Part shown: positions 5,996 through 8,784 of the stretch, piece by piece | How the letters are laid out: every line of letters begins with the position of its first letter | Numbering within the stretch: position 1 is the stretch's first letter | NCBI GenBank assembly: GCA_003451645.1 | Contig: DMER01000050.1 | Location: 1-8,784, forward strand | Reading direction: 5' to 3' | Origin: Alphaproteobacteria bacterium | GTDB lineage: Bacteria > Pseudomonadota > Alphaproteobacteria > Micropepsales > Micropepsaceae | DNA length: 8,784 bases | Translations under genes and position numbers: made by a program | Notes under the pieces: model-generated | Told to the model about the DNA's origin: nothing | The model's input: only the letters and a program-made list of their open reading frames with translations | Database searches by the model: none

Positions 5996-7972
5996 ATGCC
6001 AAATAGTCCCTTGAGCCTTCCAGCGGCCGCAAGCCTACTTGGCGGCGAAATCCGCAGCGGTCAGATTATGTGCCCAGGTCCGGGCCATAGTGCTGTTGAT
6101 CGGTCGCTTTCCGTCAAACTTGACGAAGGATGCTCAGAAGGATTTCTCGTTCACAGTTTCGCTGGTGATGATCCCTTGATTTGCCGCGATCACGTTCGCG
6201 AGCGATTAGGCCTTCCAGATGTCAGGCCAAGCCATCGAGCGCATCGAAGCGGCAGGCCGACAGCCGAGTATGTTTATAGAGATCAAAGCGGAAGGCCGTT
6301 CTTGAAGGTCACCCGTTGGCCCTTACGGCCGGACGGAAACAAGGTGTTTTCGCAGTCACATTGGAACGGAAACATGTGGAATAAGGGAGGGCCGAAAGGC
6401 GATCCTATTCCGTACAAGCTTCCTGAGTTGCTGGCGGCACAAGAGGCGCCGGTCTTCATTTGCGAAGGCGAAAAAGATGCCGATAATCTTAACGCATGGG
6501 GATTGATTGCTACGACAAACTCTGGCGGCGCAGGAAATTGGCATCAAGCGCTCGACCAATGGTTTGCAGGGCGAACGGTGTATGTCCTCGCGGACAATGA
6601 CGAACCGGGCCGCAAACATGCAGAGCGGGTCGCCTACCATTTGGGTGGTAAGGCGGCGCAGACCAAAGTGATCGACCTCCCTGGACTGCCACCGAAGGGG
6701 GACGTAACTGATTGGATTGCTGCGGGCGGTAAACCGTGCGAGCTGTTGACGCTGTGCCATTCGCTTCCAGATGCGAGAAGTATCACTCAAGCGTTGCCGT
6801 CAACTGTACTCGAGCGTCCAAGCGCAAAAGACCAACGGCCCAGCCCTTCCCCAATTCACCAAAGCAAAGCGGCAAATTACGGTCACCGTAACCAAGCGGC
6901 AAGGAGGCGTTGGGATTTTGACGAACCCCAAGATCATGTCGTTGCGAAACGCTGGATCATGAAAGGGTTGCTTGCGCGCGGCGAAACAAGCGGATGGATC
7001 GCACCGCCTAAGGCGGGGAAGTCCGCACTTGTAGGCGATCTCTGCGTTGCCGTTGCGGCGGGTCAGAATTGGCGCGGCAAGCGATCCAAGGAACGTTGCG
7101 CGGTTGTCTACTTCGCCCTTGAACGTGGCGATTTGGTTCGTCGCCGCTTGATCGCCACCATGCGGCGCGACGGAATTACGACGTTGCCCATCCGATTGGT
7201 TGCAGGCAACCCTGATTTCGCCACGCCTCACGGCATTACTGCGATCATCAATGAAATCAACGAAGCTTCGACGCACTTCGGCTTATCGGTTGGACTTATT
7301 GTCTTCGATACTTACGCGAAATTGATCGCGGCAAATGGAGGCGATGAAGACAAGGCTAGCGACCAAGCTGCACTACTTGCAAAGATCAGTGAGGTCAATT
7401 TAGAGGTCGATTGCCACGTGGCGTTGATCGGCCATACCGGTAAGGATCAAAGCAAGGGCCCACGCGGCTCTAACGCGTTTGGTGGCAATTATGACTTTGA
7501 GGTTCGCATCAAAGGCGAGGATCACCGAACCGCTAGCATCGTAGAGGCAAACGACGCGCCGGAAGGTGTCCTCACAACTTTCACCATGGAAGGCTTTGAA
7601 CTGGGCCGCGATGAAGACGGCGATCCAATCGACATCGGGATCGTAGCGCGGGATGCGCCTGCGCAAGCGGATGCGCAAGAAGCGGGCCTTGCGCAACGCA
7701 AGCTATCCCCTTCCCAACGCATCGCCTTCGAAGCCCTTTGCGAGGCGATCAACGAAGCGGGCGAACTGCAACCGGGCAATCCCCGCATCCCGGCGGGCCA
7801 ACGAGCCGTCAACGAAGACCTATGGCGGCAGTACGCATACAAGCGAAGCATTTCGAATGCCACCCAAGACGCAAAGTTGAAGGCGTTCACGCGCGCCGTC
7901 GAAGCGTTGCTTGCATCCCATCACGTTTCAACTTGGGATGGCTTTTATTGGGTGAACCGTGGTCAAAGCTAA
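5996..7972 (+). CDS. Toprim primase / RepA-like AAA helicase fusion, element replication protein
   Basis: This 658-residue protein probably primes and unwinds DNA for replication of the excised element. The N-terminus (residues 1-75) has a CPGPGHSAVDRSLSVKL motif like those in phage and plasmid primases, but lacks a full set of zinc cysteines. The Toprim domain spans about 150-250: catalytic Glu157 in FICEGEKDADNL and the acidic pair Asp200/Asp202 in VYVLADNDEPGRKHA. A variable linker (about 260-305) leads to an AAA/RecA-type domain of the RepA/KaiC-like class, with Walker A APPKAGKS (336-343), a Walker B strand VGLIVFDTY (432-440), and a later HVALIGHTGKDQSKGPRGSNAF motif (474-495). The C-terminal 100 residues look like a small helical DNA-binding region. 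No good ribosome binding site precedes the ATG at 5996, so translation may depend on reinitiation from the AlpA-like gene 13 bases upstream. Its 3' end overlaps the next gene by 14 bases. Confidence 0.88.
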   Translation: MPNSPLSLPAAASLLGGEIRSGQIMCPGPGHSAVDRSLSVKLDEGCSEGFLVHSFAGDDPLICRDHVRERLGLPDVRPSHRAHRSGRPTAEYVYRDQSGRPFLKVTRWPLRPDGNKVFSQSHWNGNMWNKGGPKGDPIPYKLPELLAAQEAPVFICEGEKDADNLNAWGLIATTNSGGAGNWHQALDQWFAGRTVYVLADNDEPGRKHAERVAYHLGGKAAQTKVIDLPGLPPKGDVTDWIAAGGKPCELLTLCHSLPDARSITQALPSTVLERPSAKDQRPSPSPIHQSKAANYGHRNQAARRRWDFDEPQDHVVAKRWIMKGLLARGETSGWIAPPKAGKSALVGDLCVAVAAGQNWRGKRSKERCAVVYFALERGDLVRRRLIATMRRDGITTLPIRLVAGNPDFATPHGITAIINEINEASTHFGLSVGLIVFDTYAKLIAANGGDEDKASDQAALLAKISEVNLEVDCHVALIGHTGKDQSKGPRGSNAFGGNYDFEVRIKGEDHRTASIVEANDAPEGVLTTFTMEGFELGRDEDGDPIDIGIVARDAPAQADAQEAGLAQRKLSPSQRIAFEALCEAINEAGELQPGNPRIPAGQRAVNEDLWRQYAYKRSISNATQDAKLKAFTRAVEALLASHHVSTWDGFYWVNRGQS

Positions 7973-8246
7973 GCCGGACATAGCCGGACATTCCGGACAC
8001 ACCCCTTTAGGGGTGTCCGGATGTCCGGTAGGCATGTCCGGGTTGCTGTCGGGTTCAATGTCCGGTTCGAAATGTCCGGGTGTACGGATCGAACTAACAC
8101 CTTCGAATGGGCTGCGGGAAATCGCCCGGCAGCGTCGGCGGCTTGCGCCCGATCACCGGAAGCCGGAAGCGTTCCACGAAACCAAATCGGATTTGGTGGC
8201 GGCGTTGATCGCAATCGCAGCGGCGCTGGAGGACCTTCGGCAGTGA
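7959..8246 (+). CDS. Small protein gene overlapping the primase-helicase and containing the iteron-like repeats
   Basis: A 95-residue frame starts with GTG at 7959, inside the last codons of the primase-helicase. The first 40 residues are low-complexity (Ser-Gly-His/Met-Ser-Gly repeats with Cys-Pro), because this stretch encodes the CCGGACA/TGTCCGG heptamers. Residues about 44-95 look like a genuine small helical domain: GLREIARQRRRLAPDHRKPEAFHETKSDL, then a hydrophobic LVAALIAIAAALEDL helix. The R-L-x-P-x-x-R-x-PE-x-F-x-x-x-K-S-x-L pattern resembles small proteins I associate with alphaproteobacterial mobile regions, but no function is known to me. The start is uncertain; ATG at 8034 or 8058 would also work and would skip most of the repeats. 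The overlap suggests translation coupled to the primase-helicase. Confidence 0.55.
   Translation: MVKAKPDIAGHSGHTPLGVSGCPVGMSGLLSGSMSGSKCPGVRIELTPSNGLREIARQRRRLAPDHRKPEAFHETKSDLVAALIAIAAALEDLRQ
7974..8087. repeat. Iteron-like CCGGACA/TGTCCGG cluster, candidate replication origin
   Basis: CCGGACA is present at 7974-7980, 7984-7990 and 7993-7999. Its reverse complement TGTCCGG is at 8014-8020, 8022-8028, 8035-8041, 8059-8065 and 8073-8079. Degenerate copies are TGTCGGG (8047-8053) and TGTACGG (8081-8087). The two blocks point at each other across a short hairpin. Clusters of short repeats next to a replication gene are typical of iteron origins bound by an initiator. The proximity to the primase-helicase makes this the best origin candidate in the window. 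Partial explanation by coding for the Ser-Gly repeats cannot be excluded. Confidence 0.6.
7993..8020. repeat. Hairpin at the centre of the heptamer cluster
   Basis: ACACCCC (7999-8005) pairs with GGGGTGT (8010-8016) across a TTTA loop. With a two-base bulge the stem extends through CCGG on each side (7993-7996 with 8017-8020). There is no T-run after it, so it is not a standard intrinsic terminator. It lies exactly where the two opposed repeat blocks meet and just after the primase-helicase stop. Confidence 0.6.
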
Positions 8247-8595
8247 TAGGCATCCCGACCTACCTGCCGGAAGGCGAAGGGCAATGAGCGGCCACGAGAA
8301 CGCGAATGCGGGCATGGTTCGCGGCAGGGGGTACGGCCCTTAGGTTCTTCCTGGGGTGTTTTGTATGCGGGGGGCGGAAGCGCAATGCTTCTCTAGCGGC
8401 AGGTGCGCAACGCACTTGCGCACTTATACGCAACCGGCCACCCGCGGAAGCGCCTTGCGCACCCTTTCGCGCGTGCAAGCCTTTCTTAGCATTGAGGTCC
8501 ACGGGACGCGAGGCCGAGACTCACCCAAAAGCCCTGCCGGTCAGCAAGGAAATTGATCCAATCGGCGGAGGCTGACTCGTGGGTTCGCGATATCT
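8247..8595. other. Gap without a convincing gene
   Basis: About 350 bases between the small repeat-bearing gene and the IS5 remnant. An ATG at 8284 with GAAGGG just upstream opens only 19 codons (ending at 8343). Longer frames on either strand here have Cys/Arg/Ala-rich composition without recognisable motifs. The stretch contains an 8-base inverted repeat at 8403-8423, a related TTGCGCAC at 8455-8462, and a DnaA-box-like TTATACGCA at 8424-8432. GGAGG at 8567-8571 is followed by a GTG that reads only 18 codons. Confidence 0.5.
8403..8423. repeat. Inverted repeat GTGCGCAA/TTGCGCAC with adjacent DnaA-box-like sequence
   Basis: GTGCGCAA (8403-8410) and TTGCGCAC (8416-8423) form a perfect 8-base stem around the loop CGCAC. 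TTGCGCAC recurs at 8455-8462. Immediately after the stem is TTATACGCA (8424-8432), one mismatch from the DnaA box form TTATACACA. There is no following T-run. A role in replication or transcription control of the element is possible, but a chance palindrome in GC-rich DNA is also plausible. Confidence 0.4.
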
Positions 8596-8784
8596 GTTCG
8601 TTCGGCAGGATTCTTGGACGTTGATAATTGTTTGAAGGTGTTACTGGTCAAGGGCAACGATTTGGATCACTCTGTGCCGCGCTCGGATTGGGTGAATGGC
8701 GGGTGGCCCGGCTTAGATCTTGTACTGATCTTCCAGGTCTTGAGTTTGCAGGCGAGACATCCGCTTTCAGGCGAGCGGTGTGAC
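8596..8784 (+). pseudogene. Decayed 5' part of an IS5-family transposase gene, cut by the window edge
   Basis: The frame from 8596 to the window end translates without a stop. It begins VRSAGFLDVDNCLKVLLVKGNDL, split in the family as MR-x-x-G-F-F-D-V-x-x-x-L-x-x-L-x-x-x-G-D-x-L. It continues with VPRSDWVNGGWPGLDLVLIF and QVLSLQARHPLSGERCD, matching the IS5-family N-terminal pattern GGRPPFD-x-VLMFK-x-L-x-LQ-x-x-x-x-LSDER. The usual ATG is replaced by GTT. The family's VDFxxFRPxL segment of about 15-20 residues between the two halves is missing without loss of frame, and GGRPP has become GGWPG. It is therefore a remnant, not an active transposase; the catalytic DDE part would lie beyond the window. 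No terminal inverted repeat could be fixed. Confidence 0.68.

Larger units (their letters stand above)
3180..8784. mobile_element. Left part of an integrative element (genomic island or phage-satellite-like) in tRNA-Arg
   Basis: Evidence for an element is the truncated tRNA at 3180-3227, an adjacent tyrosine integrase, an AlpA-like protein, a primase-helicase, and iteron-like repeats, all on the plus strand in compact order. Integrase-AlpA-primase sets are typical of P4-like satellites and of plasmid-like islands. No capsid, packaging, conjugation or cargo genes are seen in this part. The right boundary is outside the window, so whether the IS5 remnant at the end is inside the element is not certain. 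Confidence 0.75.

Noticed and set aside
7993..8020. Hairpin after the primase-helicase as an intrinsic terminator
   Set aside because: No T-run follows, the overlapping gene continues through it, and its arms are part of the repeat cluster.
7974..8087. CRISPR array
   Set aside because: The repeats are 7 bases, spaced irregularly by 1-17 bases and in both orientations, unlike CRISPR repeat-spacer units.
8284..8343. A 19-codon frame with a plausible ribosome site (GAAGGG before ATG)
   Set aside because: Too short to support without conservation; no motif.
8260..8575. Frames of 66-89 residues on both strands in the gap before the IS5 remnant
   Set aside because: They overlap each other, have biased Arg/Ala/Cys composition and no family motif; likely chance open frames in GC-rich DNA.

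Overview
The window looks like an accessory region of an alphaproteobacterial chromosome. It is GC-rich, uses GTG as well as ATG starts, and carries an alphaproteobacterial-style LysR regulator, a tRNA-Arg(CCG) type attachment site and an integrase/HTH/AlpA/primase-helicase gene set. I cannot name a genus from the sequence alone.

Left part (1-3179): a divergent chromosomal locus. A LysR-type regulator (2152-3126, +) faces a two-gene operon on the minus strand. That operon encodes a Tat-exported NTF2/SnoaL-like protein (1500-2039) and, through a GTGA start-stop overlap, a SAM-dependent methyltransferase. The methyltransferase is not intact. After about 134 residues its frame runs, without a stop, into the C-terminal part of a MotA/TolQ/ExbB-type proton-channel protein with a long coiled-coil tail. 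The chimeric gene covers 70-1503, with the junction near 1101-1111. A further minus-strand gene appears to begin at 42 and leaves the window.

Middle (3180-3421): 48 bases that match the 3' part of tRNA-Arg(CCG), from the anticodon stem to the encoded CCA, lie on the minus strand and then diverge abruptly. This is the signature of an integrated element's attachment site. Next to it are four copies of TGCTTCCCC and several GAGGTCA/TGACCTC inverted repeats, which are candidate integrase arm sites and regulator sites.

Right part (3422-8784): the left end of an integrative element. A P4-type tyrosine integrase overlaps an unrecognised HTH-like protein by ATGA. They are followed by an AlpA-like DNA-binding protein and a large Toprim-AAA primase-helicase. 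At the 3' end of the primase-helicase gene begins a cluster of eight perfect CCGGACA/TGTCCGG heptamers in two opposed blocks around a hairpin. The cluster lies inside a small overlapping gene (7959-8246) and is a good candidate for an iteron-type origin. After about 350 bases without a convincing gene, the window ends in a decayed IS5-family transposase gene (8596 onward). The other end of the element, expected to restore the complete tRNA-Arg, is outside the window.

Taken together, the integrase and att site would handle insertion, the AlpA-like and HTH proteins would control excision or expression, and the primase-helicase with its adjacent repeats would replicate the excised form. This resembles phage satellites or plasmid-like genomic islands.
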